Assembly: GCA_903923915.1 (NCBI GenBank)
Contig: CAIXZI010000152.1
Location: 1-12,965, forward strand
Direction of reading: 5' to 3'
Length of the DNA: 12,965 nt
From: an uncultured Bacteroidota bacterium
Lineage (GTDB): Bacteria; Bacteroidota; Bacteroidia; B-17B0; Aurantibacillaceae
Shown: one piece after another, positions 5,821-12,605 of the stretch
How positions within the stretch are numbered: position 1 is the first letter of the stretch
How the letters are laid out: the number at the start of each line of letters is the position of its first letter
Made by a program: the position numbers and the translations under genes
The notes under the pieces: generated by a model
Database searches by the model: none
The model's input: the letters and a program-made list of their open reading frames with translations, nothing else
What the model was told of the DNA's origin: nothing

Positions 5821-7779
5821 TTAGCGTTGCAAAATTATTTTTTGTGTATCAATACTATTGGCTGTTTTTGCAGTTATAAAATAAACCCCGCTATTTAAGT
5901 TACTTATATCTAATGATGTTTTACCATCAACCAAATATAACGTTTCGTGTTTTATTTCTTTACCTACTATATCGGTTAACTGTAAATCAATACTTGTTTG
6001 ATTTTTTGTTAAAGTTTGCAAGTATATAATACCGTTACTTGGGTTTGGATATACTTTTATTAACTGTGTGTTATTTGTATAGCCTGAAATACCTTGAGGA
6101 CCTTGGGTTCTATAAACAGATGCTGGTGTATTGTATTGCGAAGTATAAAAATTGGCACAGTTTAAATAGTTATAATGTACCGTATCCGAAACAAAAAAAG
6201 GTGGTGTAGTATTTAAGGCTGTAGTGTAAACTAAAGGGCAAACCCATCCGCCAACATTACTGTCATAATAACTTACATCAGATAAATAGTGAAAATAGCA
6301 ACTCCCGTTACCAGATGTTACATTAGAAGTTGGCGTAACAATTTGATTACTGATGTCGTAAGATTTCATATAAATATCAGGTATTGAATTATACAAAGTA
6401 TGTGTGATGCTTGAATCAGAATCTGTCCATGAATAAAATAGTTTGCCCCCTGTAACTGAACGACTAACTTGTATTCTTGCGCCGTAACCTAAGGTAGTGG
6501 TATTGGCCCAAGGGTTACCACTTGATGTTGTATCAGTTGTTGAGCCACTCATTTCCGAAGTTTTTAAGGAATCTATCAATATGGTATTCCAAGTTGTACC
6601 ATCTGTCATCATATCCCAAATAATAGGATGATGTTTTTGATAATCCCAATGATAACTAGGTATGTAAGCTGCTATAGAATCTAATGTGCCGTTAATAGTT
6701 TTTATAGGTGCAGTAACAACACTTACTAAGTGTAAAGTTCCTAAGGAATCAACCGTAACATCAATGCCGTGTTGTGCAAAGGGCATAAATTGATTTGGTT
6801 TTTTTTGATTAGTTATATACCCAACGTTTTTAAGCATTTCGGGATGCCCTGTTGTCCAATCAAAGCCTGGTAATATAGGTTGAGCAGACCATGACGCACC
6901 GCCATTAGTTGATTTATATACAATAGGGCTTAACGTAGAATCTGCATTATTACCAAAGTTAGTAGCTAACCTACCTATAAACACAACGTAACCTATTTGT
7001 CCATTAGGCGAAAAAGCAATGCGTGTGTTTTCCATGTTTAAATACCCCAAAGCACCTACATAAAAACCAGGTATAATGCTATCTGCTGACCAAGTAAAGC
7101 CACTACCTGTGTATGTAGCTTTACCAATAATACCTCCTTTTAAAGGAATATTATCTGATGCTGTATAAGTATTATCACCCAAATCTCCTGCTACCAAAAC
7201 CATATTACCTACCTGTTGTATATCTTCATGTGGTCCACCAGAATTATTAGGAGCGGCCATATTACCAAAAGGAGCAAAACCTGTTTGGCAATAACCGCTA
7301 TCTATTAAAACAGAAGTAACTGCATGATAATTGCCGCTTGGCTGCCTGCTACTATACCAAGCTCCAGTCCAGTTTGTTCCGTCTGTTACTGGCCCGGTGC
7401 CTACCATGTATGCATTTGCTATACCTGTATTACCCGCAGGATTAAATATAGTGCCGCCCGGGTAACGTGCATGGTGATTATTTGCAGAATCTGTATAAAT
7501 AATCATAGAGTCCCAAATGTTAGTAGTTACGTTTAACCAAGTTGTTTGAATACAACCTGAAGTATAGCCTGCAAAATTCCAATAAGGCGATGCTCGGTGT
7601 GTCCATAACACCGTATTTAAATCTGCATTGTAGGTTAAACAGTTTTGAACATAGGTAGTTATTGAACCGCCTGTACTAAAAGCGCTAGGGCCACTTGCAA
7701 AAACAGAGCCTGTACAAGATGACTGCGCCTTGCCATATACTGATACAGATAAAGCAATAAGAAGTAAAATTTTTTTCAT
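5821..7779 (-). CDS. Secreted Asp-box (sialidase-like fold) protein with T9SS type A sorting domain
   Basis: This 652-residue protein has a signal peptide (MKKILLLIALSVSVYGKAQ, cleavage near residue 18-19) and a type A sorting domain from about residue 574 (KVYPNPSNG ... GVYFITA ... KIILQR). The middle is rich in Gly, Asn, Thr and aromatic residues in a repeated beta-strand pattern. It contains one clear Asp-box, STNGGASW at 290-297, preceded by IVYK, as found in the blades of sialidase and related beta-propellers. Just before it are FSPNGQIGYVVFIG, and later DVTVDSLGTLHLVSV, which also read as propeller blade strands. The arginine triad of true sialidases could not be placed, so enzymatic activity is not claimed. 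A surface or secreted beta-propeller protein is the safest reading. It is preceded by the repeat tract and followed by glutamine synthetase, with no functional link visible. Confidence 0.82.
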   Translation of the reverse strand: MKKILLLIALSVSVYGKAQSSCTGSVFASGPSAFSTGGSITTYVQNCLTYNADLNTVLWTHRASPYWNFAGYTSGCIQTTWLNVTTNIWDSMIIYTDSANNHHARYPGGTIFNPAGNTGIANAYMVGTGPVTDGTNWTGAWYSSRQPSGNYHAVTSVLIDSGYCQTGFAPFGNMAAPNNSGGPHEDIQQVGNMVLVAGDLGDNTYTASDNIPLKGGIIGKATYTGSGFTWSADSIIPGFYVGALGYLNMENTRIAFSPNGQIGYVVFIGRLATNFGNNADSTLSPIVYKSTNGGASWSAQPILPGFDWTTGHPEMLKNVGYITNQKKPNQFMPFAQHGIDVTVDSLGTLHLVSVVTAPIKTINGTLDSIAAYIPSYHWDYQKHHPIIWDMMTDGTTWNTILIDSLKTSEMSGSTTDTTSSGNPWANTTTLGYGARIQVSRSVTGGKLFYSWTDSDSSITHTLYNSIPDIYMKSYDISNQIVTPTSNVTSGNGSCYFHYLSDVSYYDSNVGGWVCPLVYTTALNTTPPFFVSDTVHYNYLNCANFYTSQYNTPASVYRTQGPQGISGYTNNTQLIKVYPNPSNGIIYLQTLTKNQTSIDLQLTDIVGKEIKHETLYLVDGKTSLDISNLNSGVYFITAKTANSIDTQKIILQR

Positions 7780-7804
7780 GATAAAATAATTTTATTAAAG
7801 GTAT

Positions 7805-7836
7805 AAAATATATAGGCCAGTTTCATGAAAAAACAA
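7805..7836 (-). promoter_or_regulatory. Weak candidate promoter of the Asp-box protein gene
   Basis: On the minus strand, TTG (7836-7834) is followed after 21 bases by TATATTTT (7812-7805), one mismatch from TAnnTTTG. It lies 26 bases upstream of the ATG at 7779. Because the area is AT-rich, chance matches are possible. Confidence 0.3.
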
Positions 7837-7889
7837 AAATGTGCGCTACAACTTTTTTAACGGTCGGTTTTAACAATTAAACGGTTGAT

Positions 7890-8203
7890 GGCAATTTCCG
7901 TCTTGTCGTTTGCTTCCGCAGCCTATGCGTTTGGGTTTTCTTTGTTATCGATGGCAATTTCCGTCTTGTCGTTTGCTTCCGCAACCTTAGCATTTCGGTT
8001 TTCCGCCTTAGCGCTTGCCTTTTCTTCGATGTCGAAGGCAATTTCCGTCTTGTTGTTTGCTTCCGCAGCCTTATCGTTTCGGTTTTCCGTATTAGCGCTT
8101 GCCTTTTCTTCGATGTCGAAGGCAATTTCCGTCTTGTTGTTTGCTTCCGCAGCCTTATCGTTTCGGTTTTCCGTCTTAGCGTTTGCTTTTTTTCAATGGC
8201 GGT
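7890..8203. repeat. 84-bp tandem repeat built from 21-bp subunits
   Basis: Each copy begins GGCAATTTCCGTCTTG on the plus strand. Starts are at 7890, 7953, 8037 and 8121, and a degenerate fifth start is at 8204, so unit lengths are 63, 84, 84 and 83. The 84-bp unit divides into four 21-bp subunits with weak mutual similarity, giving a seven-residue pattern in every open frame. The 63-bp copy lacks one subunit. Copies starting at 8037 and 8121 are nearly identical, so the expansion is recent. No spacers lie between copies, so this is not a CRISPR array. The stretch 7780-8266 holds no other supported gene. Confidence 0.9.
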
Positions 8204-8239
8204 GGCAATTGTTCTCGGGTTAATTGCATCCCATACCAC
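7923..8239 (-). pseudogene. Frameshifted small repeat protein gene (or gene using -1 frameshifting)
   Basis: I do not recognise a family. Read on the minus strand from a GTG at 8239, the first 18 codons give MVWDAINPRTIATAIEKK with ordinary local codon use. The frame then passes into an Arg/Lys/Thr-rich translation (RLRKQTTRRK) that relies on AGG, AGA and CGG codons and looks artificial. The -1 frame instead gives alanine-, glutamate- and asparagine-rich heptads (NDKAAEA, NNKTEIA, FDIEEKA, SANTENR) and stops at TAG 7925-7923. Joined, the product would be 105 residues, polar and possibly helical or coiled-coil. The join falls in the A7 run (8193-8187), and the repeat unit holding it is 83 rather than 84 bases, so one base is missing. 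The GTG is 27 bases after the stop of the upstream nuclease-fold gene. There is no ATG, no clear ribosome site and no terminator. It may be a decayed gene, a phase-variable gene, a programmed frameshift, or an assembly error. Confidence 0.4.
8186..8193 (-). other. A7 run with A AAA AAG slippery heptamer
   Basis: On the minus strand the bases read GAA AAA AAG C in the frame of the GTG start. This contains A AAA AAG (8192-8186), the heptamer used for -1 frameshifting in dnaX of Escherichia coli. A -1 slip moves exactly into the alanine- and glutamate-rich repeat frame. I see no strong downstream stem-loop. Confidence 0.5.
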
Positions 8240-8266
8240 TTCAATAACTTGCGCAGTAATTATTCT

Positions 8267-9163
8267 TTAATTTAGCGAAAAAGTACCTATAATAGCAAAG
8301 TGATCTGATAGGTCGGTGTGTAGCTCATCCCACTGTTTACGAAATATTTTTATGTTCATAGTGCCCTCTAAGGCAGCTACATCTTTTTTATTAAACAAAA
8401 TGTGGTCTAATAACTGCGGTGCAGCGTTCTCATCTTTTATAATATCGTTTTTAGAACAATCGTATGAGTAATTGCGTTTGCTGTTAAACACACATTGGTT
8501 TACCTTAAGTATGCCCAGCATTTGTTTAAAGCTTAAAGAATCTTCGTTAGAGGTATTCATATCGCCCACCACAAACTGCGGCACTTTGCTTTGTGCAAAA
8601 GGCTCTAATAATTGTTTACTTATTTTTTGGTACTGCTCATTACGTATTTGGCGCACATCGCAATTAGGTAAATCAGATTGTAAGTGCGTAGCTGCAATTT
8701 GAAAACAAAAGTTACCCTTTTTAGCCTCCAGTAAAATGGCGCCTTTGCTGGCCAGTCTATCAGTACCTTTGCCGTTATTAAAGTAAATACGTTTAACTAC
8801 TTCAATAGGTACCTTGCTTATAACCCAAACACCCGAGCTTATTTTGTAAAACGCATTTTTAGTTGGGTTACCTGTTTGGTAGGGGAAGTATTTTTGCAAG
8901 CCTTGCCAAATAATGTTGCGTGCTTTATTATCAAACGCTTCCTGAAACACAATAACATCTACTTCTTCGTTTTTAAGTGTTTCAATAATTTGTTTGGCTC
9001 GCTCAAGTTGTCCGGTATGTATAACCATGCGCGGAAGCATGTAAATATTCCACGAGATTATTTTTAGTTGCGTACAAGTATCTGTTTGATTAGAACATTG
9101 GGAGTGGGAGACGGAGCTGCAGAAGACGGTAAGAAAAAGGATGTATATAATCCTTTTAATCAT
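8267..9163 (-). CDS. Secreted endonuclease/exonuclease/phosphatase-fold enzyme, neutral-sphingomyelinase-like
   Basis: This 298-residue protein starts at the ATG at 9163. An upstream ATG (9202) would add 13 charged residues before the signal peptide, and it overlaps a TAnnTTTG match, so it is rejected. The signal peptide MIKRIIYILFLTVFCSSVSHSQ ends near residue 21; the following Cys is not in a lipobox. Metal-dependent phosphodiesterase motifs follow in order: SWNIYMLPR (37-45, Asn39), VFQEAF (72-77, Glu75), THLQSD (159-164, His160), VGDMN (199-203, Asp201, Asn203), LDHILF (252-257, Asp253), LSDHF (285-289, Asp287, His288). This is the full catalytic set of the DNase I-like superfamily. The N-YML opening and overall length fit bacterial neutral sphingomyelinases better than DNases, so it probably cleaves a phosphodiester in a lipid headgroup outside the cytoplasm. 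There is no sorting domain, so it is likely periplasmic or released by another route. Secreted nuclease activity remains an alternative. Confidence 0.85.
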   Translation of the reverse strand: MIKRIIYILFLTVFCSSVSHSQCSNQTDTCTQLKIISWNIYMLPRMVIHTGQLERAKQIIETLKNEEVDVIVFQEAFDNKARNIIWQGLQKYFPYQTGNPTKNAFYKISSGVWVISKVPIEVVKRIYFNNGKGTDRLASKGAILLEAKKGNFCFQIAATHLQSDLPNCDVRQIRNEQYQKISKQLLEPFAQSKVPQFVVGDMNTSNEDSLSFKQMLGILKVNQCVFNSKRNYSYDCSKNDIIKDENAAPQLLDHILFNKKDVAALEGTMNIKIFRKQWDELHTDLSDHFAIIGTFSLN

Positions 9164-9197
9164 TAAGCCGCGGGTATGGGTTTCTTTATCTTCACAA

Positions 9198-9225
9198 GGC
9201 AAAGTTATGGCTAAGTGCCTTTGCC
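9198..9225. promoter_or_regulatory. Inverted repeat over the presumed promoter of the sphingomyelinase-like gene
   Basis: GGCAAAG (9198-9204) and CTTTGCC (9219-9225) are perfect 7-bp arms separated by 14 bases, with a second GGC/GCC pair nested at 9209-9219. The left arm overlaps TAACTTTG (minus strand, 9207-9200), a match to the -7 consensus TAnnTTTG, 37 bases upstream of the ATG at 9163. No -33 TTG is visible. The rest of 9226-9391 shows nothing that I can name. Confidence 0.4.
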
Positions 9226-9391
9226 TACGTTACGCATAGGTTATTGAATTAACAACTCATTTACGTATTTTACATTATAAACTTTACGAGATTGTTATGT
9301 ACCTTTAAATAGACTTCTTTTATAATTACATTTTAAAAGCCACCAAAAGACTTATTTAATCTATCGTTTTGTTATGGCAATTACCAAAAGC

Positions 9392-9420
9392 AAAAGAGCC
9401 CCGCAAATGCAGGGCTCTTT
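9392..9420 (-). terminator. Rho-independent terminator of the S8 protease
   Basis: Perfect 9-bp arms AAAGAGCCC (9393-9401) and GGGCTCTTT (9412-9420) enclose 10 bases, with a further GCA/TGC pair inside. On the minus strand the stem ends in a run of four T and then T-rich sequence. It starts about 22 bases past the stop at 9443. Confidence 0.88.
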
Positions 9421-9442
9421 GTAAAATAAAACAAACTAAATG

Positions 9443-12400
9443 TTAGTGCGTAATTAATATTTTTCCGGTATTAGATTTTCCGGAAGCATTACTTACTTTA
9501 TACATATAAGCTCCGGTAGCTAAATCGCTAACATCAAAACTTACTTTGTGCATGGTGTTTGAAGGCACCGTGGTTGTAATAACTTTAACGGTTTGTCCTA
9601 AAGTATTAATTAAAGAAACTGTGCAAGCCTCTGTTTCGGTTGAGCTAAACATAAAGTTTAAAGCATCTGCCGCAGGGTTTGGATAAACTGCAAAGTTTTG
9701 CATACCTACTTTACTAATTGCGGTAGGCTGCTGTCCGTTATAACGTACAAAAGCTGTATCTGCACTTGTTTGCAAATCGGCTAGGTTATCACCTGCTAAA
9801 AGCGCAAAAGCAACTTTTACAGAATCTCCGGCAACAATAGTAAACGGCCCAGAGCTCATTACATTACAAACATCATTACCTGTAGCAGTAGAATCTCCTG
9901 CCTGCGTACGCATAGTTGATAGCGTAGTGTATTTATCTGCTTTTTTAAATCCGGCTGATGAACTTATGTTAACTCCGCCTGCACCTGCGCCTACGTTATC
10001 AATAGCATAAAAATTAGGCGGTGTATTTGTAAGCAACTGCATACCTGCATATAAATTGCTGGTAGCCGGTGTTGCCCAAGTGTATCCTAATTTTCGGGTA
10101 GCATCATAATCAGATCTGTTAGTAGCTGCTGTAGCTGCATCCACATCCCAATCGGCAAAAATACCAGCATACAAATTATTTAGTGTAGATGTACCTGCAT
10201 TGTGAATAATATATTCTACAATAACAAATTTACGACTACCCGGTGTTGACCAAGCATACGCATTATGGCGCACCAATAATTTTTGTACCGGAGATGCGTT
10301 TGCATCATTAAACGATCCGTTTACATCAAACTCAGACACCATAGAAGGTGTAATTTTGTGTGCAGTAACCGTAGTAACAAAATCTGTATCAGAAGCAGCT
10401 GTGTTAGTTCCACGAACACAATCAGAAACAGCCGTAGCAGATGTTCCAATCATTAAACCACCTTCATACAATAAATTATCGCCGTTATAAGCAAAGCCTA
10501 AACCACCTGCTTCACCATCTTTGCTCCAACCAATTTTACCTCTGCTGGTAATAGTTGTAAATACATCATTAATAGTAATATTTACATAATCTGGATTTAA
10601 TAAAACCGAGAAGAAATAGCTTTGTGAATAAGCACCATCTGTAATTTTTACTTGAAATACTACTGTAGTATTAAGTGGTGCATTACCTACTTTAAATTTA
10701 AATGGTGTAGTTACATTGCTTTTAGAAGAGTTAGCACTCATAACACCTAGTGGATAAGAAGTAGTTTGCGCAGTAAGATACGCTCCGCCTGAAACAGCTG
10801 TAATAGAAGCTGTTGCTGCACTTGTAGTTGCATTTAAATAGTTAATAAAGCTTCCGCCAATAAATAAGGTATCGCCTTGTGCAAATACTAAATCATTATG
10901 GTCATTTATACTATCGTTTGTAAAAACAACCGATTCGCCTTGCGAAGCAACTGTTGATGTAACCGCCGTGTATAAATTTAAACGACCGCTGCCCAATTTA
11001 TTAGCTAACGACGCAATGTTTGAACCATAGTTATTATCTGTAGTAACAATTAAACGCTGACCAGCTTGCATACCTGTGTAAGAAGGAAATTTAGATAATA
11101 CTAAACCTACACCACCCGCTGTAATAGGAGATGCCATAGATGTACCTTGCATAAATGCATACGTTGGTGTTGTTGAACTTGTTGCTGAATAAACTGTATT
11201 ATAAATACCCTGTGATAAAGTACCGCTGGCAGCACATGGCCCACCCGGTGTACATAAATCAACTGTATAATTCCAATTAGAGAAAGATGCTTTTGCATCG
11301 CTATATCCATTAGTAGCGGCAACTGATAATACATAATTATACCCTGCAGGATACGATATTTTATCTGCTCCATCATTACCTGCTGCTGCTACTACTATAC
11401 AATTGTAGTTAATAGTAACGGCAGATATAATTGATTGCTCGTAGCTACTTCCACCGGCACCACCCCAAGAGCAGTTAATTACTTTTGCACCGTGTGTAGC
11501 TGCGTATTGTATTCCTTCATAACCGGTAATAATATATCCTTCTCCACCGGTACCGCGTGTATCATTATCTGCAGCACATTTAACCGGTAAAAGTTTGCAA
11601 TTAAACCCAACACCAGCTACCCCAACACCATTGTTAGTAACAGCCGAAGCACAACCCGATACGTGAGAACCGTGTTCATTATTAGTACCCATAATTTGTG
11701 GCGTATTATCTCCTACTACATTGTTGTAATCGGCACCAGCCATATCCCAACCCGTAAAATTATCAACGTAGCCATCATGGTCATCATCAGTTCCATTAAT
11801 AGGATCTGCATAGTTATGTTTAAAGTTTGCTTTTAAATCTGGGTGAACTAAATCTGTACCAGAATCTACAATACCTATAACTACATTTGTATCTCCTTGT
11901 GTACCGCCTGTAGCTAAATCCCAAGCATTGTAGGCTTTAATACGGTTTAGGTAAGGATATTGTTTTGTGTTAGAAGCGTTAGCATTAGGATCATTAGGAA
12001 AAACAGCAAACGTTTTACGAATATAACGTGGATCGGCATAATCAAATAAACCGGTTGAAAGCATTAGGTTTATTGCTTTTTCTAAAGAGATATCTTTATT
12101 GCTAAACTTAATTTCATAGGTTAAAGATAAATCTACATAAGCTTGCCCTAAGTGATTAACTTTTTCTTTAGGCGCTTTTTCCATTGGAAATAACTTAACC
12201 AAAGAGTTAACGCCTAAATAATTTAAAATAGGAGTTAATTTTGTTTCATTAATGTAACTAACAAAACAGTTGTTTCTGTATTGTTCTTTTACTTTAAATA
12301 TAATATGCCCGCCGGTGTAGTTAACACCATCTTTAAAAGAGGGGTCTAACCTAAAAGCAGTTTGTTTAGCCCCGTTTGGTGCTTTACCATTATATGCCTG

Positions 12401-12460
12401 GGTATCATACCCAACCAGCAAGCTAAGTGATAAGCCGATAGATGTAATTATTTTTTTCAT
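9443..12460 (-). CDS. Secreted subtilisin-like serine protease (S8) with T9SS type A sorting domain
   Basis: This 1005-residue protein has a signal peptide (residues 1 to about 22, MKKIITSIGLSLSLLVGYDTQA). A propeptide-like region at about 50-150 (GGHIIFKVKEQY ... LFDYADPRYIRKTF) is followed by the S8 catalytic domain, about 165-500. The triad is Asp199 in VVIGIVDSGTDLVHPDL, His263 in NEHGSHVSG and Ser441 in MQGTSMASP, with the oxyanion-hole Asn362 in AAAGNDG. All are intact. An acidic loop, DDDHDGYVDN at 225-234, looks calcium-binding. HGSHVSG differs slightly from the common HGTHVAG. Residues 500-920 are beta-rich with no motif I can name (LADWD-like segment FADWDVDAAT). A type A sorting domain follows from about 924 (AVYPNPAAD ... 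LATGAYMYKVS ... KILITH). It should be exported through the type IX system and act on extracellular protein. It has its own terminator. Nearby GCTAA/TTAGC half-sites might regulate it. Confidence 0.95.
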   Translation of the reverse strand: MKKIITSIGLSLSLLVGYDTQAYNGKAPNGAKQTAFRLDPSFKDGVNYTGGHIIFKVKEQYRNNCFVSYINETKLTPILNYLGVNSLVKLFPMEKAPKEKVNHLGQAYVDLSLTYEIKFSNKDISLEKAINLMLSTGLFDYADPRYIRKTFAVFPNDPNANASNTKQYPYLNRIKAYNAWDLATGGTQGDTNVVIGIVDSGTDLVHPDLKANFKHNYADPINGTDDDHDGYVDNFTGWDMAGADYNNVVGDNTPQIMGTNNEHGSHVSGCASAVTNNGVGVAGVGFNCKLLPVKCAADNDTRGTGGEGYIITGYEGIQYAATHGAKVINCSWGGAGGSSYEQSIISAVTINYNCIVVAAAGNDGADKISYPAGYNYVLSVAATNGYSDAKASFSNWNYTVDLCTPGGPCAASGTLSQGIYNTVYSATSSTTPTYAFMQGTSMASPITAGGVGLVLSKFPSYTGMQAGQRLIVTTDNNYGSNIASLANKLGSGRLNLYTAVTSTVASQGESVVFTNDSINDHNDLVFAQGDTLFIGGSFINYLNATTSAATASITAVSGGAYLTAQTTSYPLGVMSANSSKSNVTTPFKFKVGNAPLNTTVVFQVKITDGAYSQSYFFSVLLNPDYVNITINDVFTTITSRGKIGWSKDGEAGGLGFAYNGDNLLYEGGLMIGTSATAVSDCVRGTNTAASDTDFVTTVTAHKITPSMVSEFDVNGSFNDANASPVQKLLVRHNAYAWSTPGSRKFVIVEYIIHNAGTSTLNNLYAGIFADWDVDAATAATNRSDYDATRKLGYTWATPATSNLYAGMQLLTNTPPNFYAIDNVGAGAGGVNISSSAGFKKADKYTTLSTMRTQAGDSTATGNDVCNVMSSGPFTIVAGDSVKVAFALLAGDNLADLQTSADTAFVRYNGQQPTAISKVGMQNFAVYPNPAADALNFMFSSTETEACTVSLINTLGQTVKVITTTVPSNTMHKVSFDVSDLATGAYMYKVSNASGKSNTGKILITH

Positions 12461-12491
12461 CTGTTTATTTTGTTTGTGGTTTATTTAAGGT

Positions 12492-12529
12492 CAAAATTAA
12501 TGCTGCTAATTAAGTGAATTATTTTTAGC
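12492..12529 (-). promoter_or_regulatory. Candidate promoter and operator of the S8 protease
   Basis: On the minus strand TAATTTTG (12499-12492) matches TAnnTTTG, 32 bases upstream of the ATG at 12460; no -33 TTG was found. Immediately upstream, GCTAA (12505-12509) and TTAGC (12525-12529) form an inverted repeat with a 15-base spacer, where a regulator could contact the -10 to -35 interval. The leader is A-rich (ACAAACAAAATAAACAG) without a Shine-Dalgarno sequence. Confidence 0.4.
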
Positions 12530-12540
12530 ATTCTAAATTT

Positions 12541-12568
12541 TATTAAAAATAAGCTAATTTTTAGCTTA
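12541..12568 (-). terminator. AT-rich hairpin after the HSDR_N gene, probable terminator
   Basis: Perfect 8-bp arms TAAGCTAA (12550-12557) and TTAGCTTA (12561-12568) enclose a 3-base loop. On the minus strand the stem is followed by TTTTTAATA. It lies about 38 bases past the stop at 12606. The stem is AT-rich and therefore weaker than the other terminators here, and it repeats the GCTAA/TTAGC half-sites found at 12505-12529, so an operator role is also possible. Confidence 0.5.
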
Positions 12569-12605
12569 ATGGGTGTTTTTAACAAAAAACTCAGAATTCA
12601 GCCCG

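Noticed and set aside
7890..8203. Possible CRISPR array
   Set aside because: Copies abut without spacers, unit length is 84 bases, and no cas gene is present.
7888..8223. Plus-strand 111-residue hydrophobic frame across the repeat tract
   Set aside because: It is open only because the repeat lacks stops in several frames. It has no ribosome site or promoter, runs against every other gene, and its Ser/Ala/Phe/Leu pattern mirrors the minus-strand repeat.
8240..8269. Stop-codon readthrough from the sphingomyelinase-like gene into the repeat frame (same phase)
   Set aside because: The enzyme ends naturally after its last motif (SDHFAIIGTF), and no readthrough signal is seen; the shared phase has a one-in-three chance.
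9164..9202. N-terminal extension of the sphingomyelinase-like protein from an ATG at 9202
   Set aside because: It would put 13 charged residues before a normal signal peptide and overlaps a -7 promoter match.
11107..11376. Second minus-strand frame inside the S8 protease
   Set aside because: It overlaps the catalytic domain in another phase and has low-complexity, unrecognisable content.
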